Assembly: GCF_001522545.3 (NCBI RefSeq)
Contig: NC_031769.1
Span: 10,532,929 to 10,596,928 of the forward strand
Direction of reading: 5' to 3'
DNA from: Parus major
Taxonomy: Eukaryota > Chordata > Aves > Passeriformes > Paridae
DNA: 64,000 nucleotides
A program made the translations under genes and the position numbers. How positions within the stretch are numbered: position 1 is the stretch's first letter; every line of letters begins with the position of its first letter. Below are positions 14,080-26,570 of the stretch, one piece after another. The notes under the pieces are model-generated. The model did no database searches, was not told where the DNA came from, and was given only the letters and a program-made list of their open reading frames with translations.

Positions 14080-14720
14080 GTGTTAAGGACCCTGCCAGTG
14101 TCAAGACCTGTCACATCAAGAGATGCTGGAGCTGAGTAATGAAGCTGGATCCACTCCCTGTATAACAATTAGCACAACTGAGAAAAGGCAGTTGGTGATT
14201 AGAGGCACCCGTCTGCAGCCCTGACAGTGTCTCTAGAGAGGCACCTTCCTTACCTGGGGTTTATACCATAAGAGCCACCCTTAGACTAGCAAGCCTCACA
14301 CTATCCACTGGCTGCCATCCGCTGCAGCTATTTTATGTGGGCTGATACAGCCAGCAGCAGTCTGGGGAGTATCAAGGATTACAGAGCCCATGGAGTGATA
14401 ATAAGGGACTCTGGAGCCCAGATAATTTTTCATCAATCCTCCTAGTCAAAGGAAAAGGGCTTGAATCAGCCAGTCAAATCTGGGGATTCAGCAAATGGTT
14501 ACAGGACTGGTGCCACTGCCAGGGGTTTGGCTACTGAGACCATGGGACTCACTTTGAGAAACCTGGTCTAAGATGGGCTGATGGGAAAAGCCTCTCAGGT
14601 TGTGGGCATGCCCAGGTGATGAACAGAGCTTTAAACTGAAGTTTTTCAGGGAGGGGAACCTCAGTCTATCCCACTGGTGCCAGTCTGATGGCAGTGTCAG
14701 CCATAGATAGCCAGAGCTTG
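14080..14720. other. Unclassified mid-GC block
   Basis: The sequence is more GC-balanced than surrounding intron, with few TA-rich tracts and words such as gctgatacagccagcagcag and ctggtgccagtctgatggca. No ORF with domains and no known avian repeat signature was recognised. It may be an old, diverged transposon. Confidence 0.2.
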
Positions 14721-15539
14721 GAGAGGGATCACAGCACAGCAGGAGAGCACCTGATACAAGCCTGTAAAAAAAGAGCTAGTAAAACATTAGACATGTTAAG
14801 TGCTTTTGGGGTTTTGGAATAGGCAGTGGGTTGTACTAGATTAAGAGTAAGTGTCACATAAATACTAGTGGATAGGCACAGTGAGATACAACTTTTGTTG
14901 GCATCTTGTCCCATGCTTTCTCAAATATTACTCTTGAAGTGGTGGTTTTAACATCTTATAACACTAATACCAACAGTAACACCAGATTGAGAAGAAAATA
15001 TTGATTTCAGCTTTTAAGGCACTGTTAGCATTCTGAATTATTTGACTTCAATGGCTGAATTAACCCATAGTTTTATCAACTTACCTTACGCACTGGTTAC
15101 AGTTTTAAGAAGTCTCTGCAGTGCTTTATTTGCAGCTCCATCACTGGATAGCATTTTGTAGAACTAGGATTTCTTACAAATAGCAAATTCCTCCTACCCC
15201 AAAGGGAAATTATTTTGTTTCTCGACATAGCAGGAGTGAAATTTGTATCTGAAGTATACATGCTTCTAAACAGAAACTAACAAAAAACGTTCTTACCCTA
15301 TTGTTTTATTAAGATGACATAGAAGAGGGGATGTTGAGAAAAACACAGGAAAAAATCTGTTCCCTATATTTGGGTTGGCTGACAATGGCAAGATTGACTT
15401 GGCTTTCAGAGGCTCTGCCTGAATTTCTCTGCTGAGGTTATCTGAAGGATACTGTGCAGTAGTCTCATTTCTCCTCAGTGTGCCAAGGTGAACCACACAA
15501 AAGCCTCCAATAGCTCTCAGCTATTCTCATGTGAGACAG

Positions 15540-15760
15540 ATTGCTGAGCTTCTGTTTGGCTTTAGAGATGTTCGCGTGCCAGTCACTGGGCCACGGGATG
15601 ACAAATTACCTCTCTGCCAATATGAGAGCTGGGACAGTTCTCTCCACAGCCTCCACCAGATGGGCCTAATTAAACTATTAGCCAATGAGTGAGGTCTGAT
15701 GGCTCCATTAGGAATCCTCCTGTGCTTAAACAAACAGCTCAAAATAAATAGTTTTCTCAA
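15540..15760. promoter_or_regulatory. Candidate conserved non-coding element
   Basis: Complex non-repetitive block with CpGs (gttcgcgtgccag, gccacgggatg), an E-box (cagatggg), cctaattaaac and two ccaat words. It resembles an enhancer more than plain intron, but only by eye. Confidence 0.22.
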
Positions 15761-18579
15761 TTACTGTTTTTATCATGCCTTTTTCTGGCATATTCATTAA
15801 TAGAGTACCTCCTTTGTCTACTTTTTCCTAATGGGACTGGGCATTCTTGACACTATGCAAGGGCTTTAAAATGTTATAATGGCACCAACCAGTTTGCTTT
15901 GAGCAGTAAAACCCCTTCCCACACCTCTCCCAAAGCATAATTTCACCGAACTTTACAGCAAAGATTAGTTCTCCCTGAAGATGTGAAGCTTCTCCCTGAC
16001 TGTAGGGAATGGGCTGGAGCCTGTGGTGGCACAGTAGCACCCCTGCAGCACCCTACACTGCCTCCAGACCTCAAATAGTGACCTCACATCCCATGCTGGC
16101 AAAGAGGGACAACCTGTCCTCTTTTTTTTTGTAATTATTTACTAGAACTTATGTCTGTCACCTTAATAAGTACCCTTTGTCTTTATCCTTCCCCCTTCTG
16201 TATTTTTTCCTGAAATTACTTTTTTTCCTCTTGACTCACTTGTGACCTGATGTATCTTATCTAGAAATCTTTACTTGAGGTTTTAAACTACCTCTTCCCC
16301 TCTCTTCTTCCATTTCAAAAATTCCCCTGTAAAAAGCCCTGCCTATTCATTCCTTGAATTCTCCTTGATTCTTAGCTTCCCAAGGACACCTTCACAATCC
16401 AGAATGTTCTCTTGTTCCTGCCCAATCAATGTAAGGAAGATGAGCTCTGCAGTGAATGCTAGTCATGATTAAATACTTTTTTTTTGACTCATTCTCAGAG
16501 GAGAATTGCTGCTTCGGGGGTGGGTGTTGGTACCACAGGAAACAAATTGGATACTTCACCCATTAATAGCAGTCCTTGGCAGCAGTGTTTGTTTGAAATG
16601 AGCAACCAGGATTTTACATCAAACAAGTATTAGACACACTCTTCAACATACCTCATCTCAAGCATCATATTATTCATGTAACTAATTAGGACTGTTTGAG
16701 CTCAAAAATAGTAAGATGCTAGCACCACAGCTTCACGTATTTAATTATAACTCATTTTGTTAAGTCACTGTCTAATTGCTCCAGAAAGAAATGAGTATTT
16801 ATACTTACAAGTTTTAAAACATATTGGGTTGTGAGCCCAAAACTGCATCTACTTAGTCACTGAAAGGAAATGAAAAATTCAGTCATTAACTCTGTGTGAG
16901 AAAACAGGATATTTCAGAGGCATATTTCAGATCCTGTGATAACCTGTACCAGCCAAGGACCTGTTCTTTGGTGACTTCATGAAAAACTCTGAGGGAGTAA
17001 AATTCTTCACTATTCAAATGAAATAATTGCAATACCATGTCACCATCAACTCTTGAGACTTTTCTTGAGATCACCCCTTAAATAGGTTGTTTTCTTTACA
17101 TTACTATTGCAATGGAGTGAATTCTGAGTAAGTCCTTCACCTCATTCATTCTCTTGCACCTTTTGGGAAAGCAAGTGAGTTCAGAAAGTGGTTAAAATCA
17201 CATAAATGTGGAAGTAGATGTATGACTAGAATAAAAGATTTCAATAATTTTGTGTCTTGATCATCTTGTGAGCTCCTGGGGGAATTCAGCAGAGGGTGGC
17301 TATTTTGGAGAGGGGCGGTTTCTGTACATTCTGTTTCCTCCTGATACTTCACCAAGTTAGGGATGTGTCTTGCCTACAAGTGAGAACCTCAGAGAAGAAA
17401 GGCTTACATGGAAAGGGGTATGTTTGGATGGCTGCAGAGGATTAAAGAATGGAGATTTTTAAAAGGTATGCAAGAACTTGCATTTTTTTTTCTTTCTTTT
17501 TATTTTTATTGTGTTGTAAAAGGTTCCTGGTTCTTCCACCAGACGAGCCATCAGTCGAAAGAATGAGACAATTCAGAAGCAGAATACAAAGGAAGCAAGT
17601 ATCTGATGAAAGTACATGACATGCAAAAAGTCCCTGTGAAATAAAACCAAGAAAATGCCTATGTTAGAGAAGGAAATACTTATGTTCTTTGAGGCAGAGA
17701 GCTTTCTCAGTCAAGATCAGGTCCATTTGCATTTAAAAGGTAGCCTTGTTTCTTTTACAAAGTGCATGTGATTAAATATCTTCACAGAAATTACCCAAGA
17801 ACACATCCTTTCAACCCAAATCAACCAGAAACATGTTTTCTCAGGCTGCCCCACAATTTCTTTTCACCCTAGTGCTGGCAGGTAACTTCTTAGCAGCTGT
17901 CACTCTCCATGGCCAAGCCCCTTTCTCCAACCCCATCACTGCCTCGCATCCACCCATCCACCCCCTTCTCCAGGAGTGGCAGTAACATTCCGTGGTGATG
18001 CTCACGCCGGAAATTCAATGAGCAAAAAGGCTATTTTGTACAACCTGTGAGGAAGGTCAGACTACTGGAAAGAGCCAGGAAACTCCCACCTGCTCCAGCA
18101 GGACCTCTATAATGCTTCTATTCACATGCTACTTCAGTTTGTATGGGATATGCAGAATGCTGCTGGAAAAACTACATAGATTTCATTGATGACCACACCA
18201 ACACTAGAATGACGTATTTTCTTTTCTTTGTTCAACTCGAAGAGGAAAGGTTATGTTCTGGGCTGAGACTGTTGACTGGAGCTGTATGGTTGTTGCTTTT
18301 ATTTTGGTCCTAGTCCTTAAAAAATGAAACCCTTAAAGTGTAACAATAGCAAAGGAGCCCAGACCACGCATGTGTTTGGCACATCACATTTAATTGCATC
18401 TCTGAGCTAACACAGGCACATTGTTTAAACTTCAAGTATTGGAACTGTCACATTGTAAAATTTCACTGAAGTCCCACTTCTCTGCCTGAAGGGGCATAAT
18501 GTTACCCAAGTGGGGAAAAGGGTTCTTCTGAGATTGATTTTTCAGACACTGTAGTTCTGTTCAATTGAATTCACTCAAG

Positions 18580-18845
18580 TAGTGGTTAACATAAACACTG
18601 TGGAGAGTATGACATGTCAAATTAGCAGCTTTGCAAATCTCTTGTTAATTGTCAGCCTAATTAAAAAATTGCTAATTATAATGTTTATAACTTCAAATAA
18701 CTGCTCAGCTATAAAGCATTGGCTGTCAGGTGTAAACAGGGGGACTGAAGGAAAAAAAATCAATCGACATCTGTTAATTTATCAGAGGCAGTACACTAAA
18801 TTGAAAAATGGATTGCCTAATGCACTGTAAATCTGCATTACGATA
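18580..18845. promoter_or_regulatory. Candidate conserved non-coding element, homeodomain-site rich
   Basis: The block is complex, repeat-free and dense in TAAT/ATTA cores (caaattagc, ttaattgtc, cctaattaaa, gctaattata, gttaattta) and includes tcaatcga and ggctgtcaggtg. Such clusters are typical of deeply conserved developmental enhancers. Conservation cannot be measured here. The 82-codon ORF across it has no recognisable domain. Confidence 0.35.
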
Positions 18846-21243
18846 AAAGACCAATTCATTTCAACACCTGTTTAATAAATGATAATGGCCATCTTTAGTG
18901 GCTAGCCCTAGGGTTTCTTCTGCCAATCAGACTCAGAATCCTGCCTTTACCAGCATCAGACAAGCAACTGATTGAACCATGTTAAGATGTATGTAATATC
19001 TCCTCCCTTCTTTATATGATGCTTAAAATGAATAGTCTTTACAGAAAACTTTTCTTAAAAAATTTCCTGGATTTTCTGACACCATAAAGATCATATCTGC
19101 CTCATCCTTCTAAGGGTATTTTAGACAGACTTAAATGCACTGATCAACTAGAAAATGAAATCAAGGACCAGGTCCAATTATTCCCATCTACTGACTTTCT
19201 TTAGTAAGAGCTATAGAGCTGAAAGTCAGTTCTTTTGTATTTTTTCCTTAAATACTTACATTGATTAGACACATGGTGAACTTCTGTAGTTTACAAGCTA
19301 GTAAATATTACTAACAAACATCATTGTTTCCAAACTGCTGTCTTCCAGAACACCATTTGGCTCAAAGAACTGCAAAGTTTTAGTGAGTGGCTGCTCAATT
19401 CCTCAGAGTAAGATGGCATTAAAGGTTGTGTTTTACATTTCTGTATTTTACAGGGAACTGCAGACTACTTCGAAAATGTCTAAAAACAGCTTATTTTTTG
19501 GGGATAAGAAGGGCAATTTAGGTAGCTGGTTGTCATTTCCTCTGTGAAAACCTGGATTGCTCTTGACAAAGTCTGGATGGAGAAAACACCTGTCTCAGGA
19601 AAGGACTTAGCTTCTCCAGAGTTTGAAAAATACATCCTCTGAGGATCTGGTTGCTGTTTGCAGGATCCTCAGATACGTAATATAAATTGCTGCCTCTTGG
19701 CTAACTGTAATACTCCTTCCTGCTCATCTCCACAAAGACATGCTTCACACATCTATGTGTCTTTCCTGAACTCAGGAGCTCCCTTTAAACCATCATCCTT
19801 GGCAGGGTGGCTGCAGTTGCCATCTCTCCCCCCAAACGTGTCACGACGTTCTGCTAATGGTTCTCATTTCTGGTGACATTTTCAGTATGCAACACTGCTT
19901 CCCTTTCCCGTTTAAGCACATTTTGAAGGATTGGGCAGCTTCTGTATTATATGGTAGAATTCATCACTGGGTTTCTTATGTGTTTCTGAGACTGCAAAGC
20001 TCTCTTAGCATATTATCAAGCTGCAGATAAGTTAATATTTAAGACTGTTTTTAAGTAGCTGGTTGTGATGAAAGGGTCAGGTATAACTGAAGATGAAATT
20101 CCATCACTCTGATCAGGTTTTGCTTCCTGAAATTCTTATTCACCTTTACACTCAAAGATTAAAACATGTTTTCATTTCCCATTAAGTTTATAAGGCATTT
20201 TGTATCAGTTTACAATTATGCCTTCATCTAAGAGCTTCAGACAGTGTTACCACAAGTACAAAGACAAAAAAAAATAAAAAGCTAGTCCTTTACCCATGCA
20301 GGTAATGGTGAAATCAGGCTAGACTCAAGAAGAGGGGTCAAAAGGAAAAGAAATATCCAAAACCAAAGTCTACAACCAAACCAGAAATGAGTGTAAATCA
20401 GATCCTGACTTACATGTCTATACATCATATTATGCTGTCCATTTCAAAACTCAGCATATTTTCACAAATATTATGACAATGATTCTGGTAGTTGTGCTGT
20501 TCCTCAAAAAGAGACTCTTCCTCATAAAGTAAAATGCAAAGTCAAAGGCTTTAAAGTACAGAGGTGAGGAAGGCTGGTACAGAAGAAGCAGAATGCCCAT
20601 AGAAACTGCTGCTTCGTAACTCACACACACACTCAAAGCCTGTTGTCATGAATTTCAACCTGGACAAAGGTGTCCAGGCATTGTTTTAAATGTTCAGTGT
20701 GCTCTAGTGGTAACCCTGTTGTAAATAGGAAGCAGTAGTGGCCTGTATTCCATATTTTTTGTGGTGAGAGTTCAGCTGTAGGTTTTATTTTAGTTTTGTA
20801 AAGAAAGTAATTTGACTTTCAAAGTGAAGTACAAAATTTGGTTATTTATGGAATTGGCATTAGTAACTGCTGTCTGTGTAAGCAATAAACATACATACAT
20901 AATAATAACGTTATCCACTCTGGAATAAGGTAAACCATTTTTTAATGTCCTGCCTTAAATTTCCATTTTAAACCACATACCATGGTTGTACATGTAATGT
21001 CAGAGTTCCTTTGTTAACTTGTAGGGACACAGCCATTGTCTTAACAGTTATTAACTAACTTAGTGTTCAGAATCTCTAAGGAAAGTTGTTTTGGAAGATT
21101 CTGCCTCTTAAAAAAGATGGTTCCCATAATAACATGACTTTTTTACAGCCCTGCATGCCTTAAAAACCCCTTCTTGTGCCTGGCAGCTTTCCATTACTCT
21201 TTCTGCCTTCTCATCTTCCCCCTCCACCACCCCCCTCTCTCCT

Positions 21244-21842
21244 TGTTAAGAGGAGAAGTTTTGGCTGGGGTAGAGTTGATCTTGTTACAGCAACTGGTAT
21301 GGGGCCGTGTTTTGGATGTGTGCTGAACACTGGGTTGATAACAGAGATGTTTTTGTTATTGCTGAGCAGGGGTCACACTGAGCCAAGGCCTTTTCTGCTT
21401 TTTGCATGGCCCCAGTGGCCAGGAGGCTGGGGGAGCCTGGGAGGCTGGGAGGAAACACAGCCAGGACAGGGGACCCAAAGTGACCAAAGGGACATTCCAG
21501 ACCATGTGTCATCATGCTCAGTATATGAACTGGGGAGAAGAAGGAGGAAAGGGGGAGGTTTGGAGCGATGGGGTTTGTCTTCCCCAGTCACTGTTAGGTG
21601 TAATGGAGCCCTGCCCTCCTGGGAATGGCTGAACACCTGCCTGCCCTTGGGAAGAACTAAATTAATTCCTTGCTTTGCTTCACTTGTGTGTGGCTTTTGC
21701 TTTCCCTATTAAAGTGTCTTTATCTCAACCCATCAGTTTTCCAGCCCTGACCTTCCTGATTTTCTCTCCCCAATCCTGCTGGTGTGGCAGTGAGTGAGTG
21801 GCTGTGTGGGGCTTGGCTGCTGGCTGGGGTTAAACCATGACA
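21244..21842 (+). mobile_element. Solo LTR of an avian endogenous retrovirus
   Basis: The stretch matches a common avian ERV LTR layout. The 5' part contains ttttggctggggtagagttg. A U3-like region follows with a TATA-like tatatgaa at 21522-21529. A polyadenylation hexamer attaaa is at 21708-21713, just before gtgtctttatctcaaccc. The 3' end reads ggggttaaaccatgaca. Ends TGTTA...TGACA give imperfect terminal inverted repeats. The left edge is uncertain by about 10 bp and no clear target-site duplication is visible. No gag, pol or env remnant flanks it, so it looks like a recombination-derived solo LTR. It is antisense to ADARB2. The class (ERVL-like or ERVK-like) cannot be settled by eye. The 178-codon ORF overlapping it is not a real protein. 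Confidence 0.85.
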
Positions 21843-23398
21843 CCCCAGAAGTAAAATATTATTCTTTTCCCATTGCATACAAATGTTAGGTCTTTGGCAC
21901 ACCTAAACACACACCTTTTAAGGCAAACACATTAAAATTAATGTAACAGCATGTACATCCATCTGGTGTACATAAGTCAGCCAGAAGCAAGTCCTTTGAT
22001 GGATTTAGTCTGCTTTGAACATCGTATGAATTCAAATAGTTAAAAATGTTGTGACCTTTATGCCCAGTATTGTGCATAATTTTCAAGATGATAGGAATGC
22101 AAGTTATCTATTTTTCTGAATTTGTATTTGAAGGCTAGCCTAGCAAGCAAACTTGAAAAGCGTCTTTGTAAAATACTATTTTAATCCATTAAAAAGTGAA
22201 GGAGAATTTAATTTGATATCACAGATGACACTGTTATGATCTAAATTCCACACTAAATAGCACCCCAAAATTACATTAAAAGCACAAACAACAGAAGACC
22301 AAGGTAATGCATAATTTATTTCCTGGCTTTAAGCTAAACTCTGATGCTTGAAATGAAATCACTGAATGTGTTGTGTAGCTACTTTAAAAAAAATATTATA
22401 GGGAAATGTGTCTTAAATTTTACCCAGAATGTCTATATTTTAAGACAAATAAGCAGCAGCACAGTCATATACTTTAGGAAACAAAATAATTCAGTTGACA
22501 ATAATAGTGACAAGGAAAGTAATTTTACATTTGGACAATGAAGACCAATTTTTTTTACCTATAGTGATAAGAGCAAATCAATTCCAGAGTTAAATTTCAA
22601 AGAAAGTATTATATGTATTGTAGGATATCTGACACCTAAATCATCCCTCAGATTAATAAAAAAGAAGTAATTATTACAGGCACATTAGACAAATAGGAAG
22701 CAGGATGCAGGTCACACTGTATGAATAATGCTGTGTTTTAACCATTTTTGTGGATGGTAATCATGATTTCAAAAACTTTGGCACATTTAGGAAATAAAAT
22801 GAATAATACTCTACCAATAAAGATTCAGAGACAAAAGTGATTTAGATTTCAGTAGGACCTAAAAGGATAAATCGCCATGATATTTTCATTTAATTTTAAC
22901 TGGGAAGAAAATAAAGCTTGGAAAAATAGCAAATGCACTAGACATCAGCACTTTACTGTAAAAATTGAAAATGTAGTTTTGTATGAAACAAGGGCCAGTA
23001 TTGATGAAGGCAGACCACTAATTAGTATGATTGAATCAAAATTACGTTATAAAATATTTAAGAAGTAGGAGAAAATGATCATGTTTAGATTCTGAACTGG
23101 TAAGACTAGTGCATCTTTCCTCATTGATCTGTATCTCTGATAATGTATAATGTCCCTAATAACTGCATCTCTTTTTTGGCTAATTTATTTGTTTATTTTA
23201 ACATTGTCCTCATCAGCCTTAAAGATATAACAGGAGTTTCTCTGTCATTGTGACATACAATCAACCTTTTTCTTAATGAGGCCCTCTGGTAGAATCTTTT
23301 ATTTTAATATATATGATATACCTACTAAAACAGCATATAGATAATATAAACATAAGTGTCTCTATACACATATACATATTGCCATGAGGCTATATTCC

Positions 23399-23424
23399 AT
23401 ATATATATATATATATATATATAT
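23399..23424. repeat. (AT)13 microsatellite
   Basis: There are 26 bases of uninterrupted alternating AT within a wider TA-rich zone (about 23300-23470) that also contains tatacacatatacata. It is likely length-polymorphic. Confidence 0.95.
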
Positions 23425-26324
23425 TCCACATATAAGAATATATGTGCACACATAAATATAGTTAATTGCATCATGAAAATTTAGTCCGTTATTGATTAAA
23501 AAATCAAATGTAAAGAGGCACATTTATTCTTAAAACCTTTTTTTTTTCCAACTTAATGTTAAAGGAGTGTTGAATACATCAGCTAGGGACATTATCCTGT
23601 TAGTCACCACATTTAGGTAATTCATTTGCAATATCCAATTATCCACTGTGTTAATGCCACACATCTGTGTGCAAACCCTGCCAATGAGATCACATTCACA
23701 TTCAAAAAACACACTAGACTTGTACTACTGCAAAATAAATCCCCATCAATCCATCCAGTATTTCCAGTCACTTGGTCTTTATACAGGAAAAGAAGAGTAC
23801 AAACATCACAAAGTCAGGCTTATTCATTTGAAGCATAAAATAAAAGCCCCTGCAATTATTTTTTGCCAATTTCCTGAATCCTCTGCATGGAAAGCAGAGT
23901 TAAACATTTTAGATTCATTTTTCACCTTCCCATTTGATGTTCTGTACAAAACCCAAAGGTTAGAATTTTAAAAATGTTAGTAACCTGTGTACATCATCAT
24001 TTAGAGGTGAAAATAATGTTCAAGAATAAACTGGAAAAAGCAGAAGTGAGGAGCGTATGGGGAAAGATGAAATCTTTCTGTTGTTAGTCTGTTAATGATA
24101 AGAGAAAAAAGTGATTTCTATGAGAACATAATAAAAAGAGCAGACATTACAGTAATCTTACATAATTCCATAGTTACACTGATAAATTTCCTGTTTTTGC
24201 AATCAATTGCATGCTTAAATTTAAGCAGATACTTTGCACACCAGTTTCACTGAAATGAAAGTGAAAGTAGCAGTGAATTTAAAGGGACTAGAAATAGGCA
24301 TGAAATCAGGCACTTGTGTTTGATTGTATGCATCCAAGGAGTAAAATACTATCTTGAATTTTGGACTGGGGATAAGCATCAAGTAATTGAAATGAAAAGC
24401 TTAGAAAAAGGCTCCCAGTGAAACAGTGAGGGTCAGCAAACATAAAATACCAAATCGACCAGAAAATATGAATAAAGAACACAGGAGAGTAACAAGTAGA
24501 ATATAGATAAATGAAGTTTAAAGTACAGCTGAGCCATTCTTGCCCAGATAGGCAAAAGGAGAGCAGTCGCTACGTCCTATTGCAGGTCACACCCCCAGCG
24601 TTACACAGCCTGACAAGTCCCCTGCTGTTCCACAATACACCTGACAAGGCTTTCCCAGGGTTTCAGTGTCAGCATCTTAGAATTAGGACAGGTAATAAAC
24701 TTTGCTCTTAGTTGTCCACCTCATTCTATCAACCTCAAAGCACCACAAGTCACAAGACAGGACAGTACTGAACCCAATCTCAAGTCATTTCAAGTGCTGC
24801 CAAGACCGTGAAGGCTGATGTTTCAAACCAGATGTTTGCTGGCCGGAGCTCACAGCTTGTCTGCAGTGACCTAAATGCAGATATTTGAGTACATAACAAT
24901 TAGAAAGGCTACCTGAGGTCTCCATTCTCTCCTCATGGAGTTTTCTAGTTCATGTCTTCTCTTCCACCCAAATACAAAGGAGATGACATGCTGGAACCCA
25001 CAAAATTCTGTGCAGAACTGTGCTCACTTCCATGATGGGTTTAGTAGGTAAGTCAGAAGAAAGAAATTTCACAATGGGTTTTTTTTGTGTGTCCTCTCTG
25101 CAGAAAAGAACAACATTGTTGCTTTTTTTAAAAAATTGTTTTCTGAAGAAAGGACACAACTATGAATACAGCAGAATATGTAACCCAGTATAGGCAGAAA
25201 TGTTTAGTACAAATAGAGATTCTTCTGAAAAACAAGGAAATGTAGCCAAAACAACATACTGATTTTTTTTTTCTTTTTCAAGGGAGTAATCATTCAAAAT
25301 AATCCACTTAGCTATTTTTAAATTCCTTTCTTTCTCCTTCTTTGCTCATCCTTTACATTTTTTCCCCACCTAACTGATAGAATTATCATAGATTGCTAAG
25401 AATTTTGGAGGGCTTAACCCACATTTTTGCATAAGTTATTTATTTAATAAACTTTTGATCAGATCCTTTGCAGGTCCCTGATAAGAAAAGTGTTTATCAA
25501 ACCAGGATGCTCTCCATCAGGAAGGACATAGGAAGCTGCTTGCTTGACCTTTTAGAGCAGCATTCAGTCTGGTCTCACAAAGCACTTTCCAGAAGCCCAA
25601 GGACTTCAACAAAAATAGTCACAAAAATTAATTTTCAGCTCCTGTGGAATGCCATGTTACTAACTCAAAGTTGATTTTGCCTGTGTTTACTGTAACAAGA
25701 GGAGTCTTGGTTTATGAATGTTGAGATTAGGGAAGGTAAAGGGCAGAATTATTTGGCAAATCATCACAGATCCTCTACCACCATTACTCCCAGTGAAATC
25801 AAGGTTTGCTTTTTCCATCACATAAACAGACATCAAATCCCCCGAAGATGTTTCTGTGAAGTCCTCATACACTCTTTTCACCTGAGAGCAGAACAAAAAC
25901 TCTGCAGAAGTTTGGGAAATGCAAAAGAATAAAAATTAACAACTTGAGAAGTAAGGACATGCATCATATTCTTGCAAGTATCGAGTAAAACTTGGACATG
26001 AGGAAAGTGATTCATAGGCACAAAGACATCTCATTGTTTCCAAGCAAAGAGAAATGTTATCTGAGCTCAGTCTCTGTGTACCTGACCAAAAATGCTGTGA
26101 ATGGAAGCTCTGTAAAACTGAAGGGGTTTGATGTGCAGGGGGAACCAGGAGGATTTGAATATTGTGAGCTTTAAATCACCTACAACCAGGTGTATCAGTG
26201 AAATAGTCACACTTTTCCCATCTAGGTAAAGACATCCTGTTTGTTCTGACTTCCATAAGAAACAACAGCATCTCCATCACACGGCTTGCAACCTGCTTCC
26301 TCAAATCCTACGAGGTGAACTGCT

Positions 26325-26570
26325 GTGGGTTAAGGGGTGAATAATCACGGGGGCCATCGAGTAACAATGCAAGAAAAAGAATCACACAAAGGAGATTACT
26401 GCTTAAATATAATTAGAGAATTATTAAAATTCAAGTTCCAGATGGAAACTGCCGTAACCGTTATTTTAGTGATGCTTTCCGAGTACACTCGGAGGAATCA
26501 GAGCATTGACACGACAGGCTGGAAGGCTTCTTATTATGCAAAAGGTCAAAGTTTCCCTTAGATTATGTCT
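26325..26570. promoter_or_regulatory. Candidate conserved non-coding element
   Basis: A repeat-free block keeps several CpG dinucleotides in an AT-rich intron (atcacggggg, catcgagtaac, gccgtaaccg, ccgagtacactcgg, gacacgacagg). It has a TAATTA-type segment (ataattagagaattatt) and a small palindrome TCCGAG-TACA-CTCGGA (26478-26493). Retained CpGs suggest selection. This is inference only. Confidence 0.3.

Noticed and set aside
21176..21712. 178-codon plus-strand ORF
   Set aside because: It runs through the ERV LTR (U3/R region), overlaps ORFs on both strands and has no domain; it is non-coding LTR sequence.
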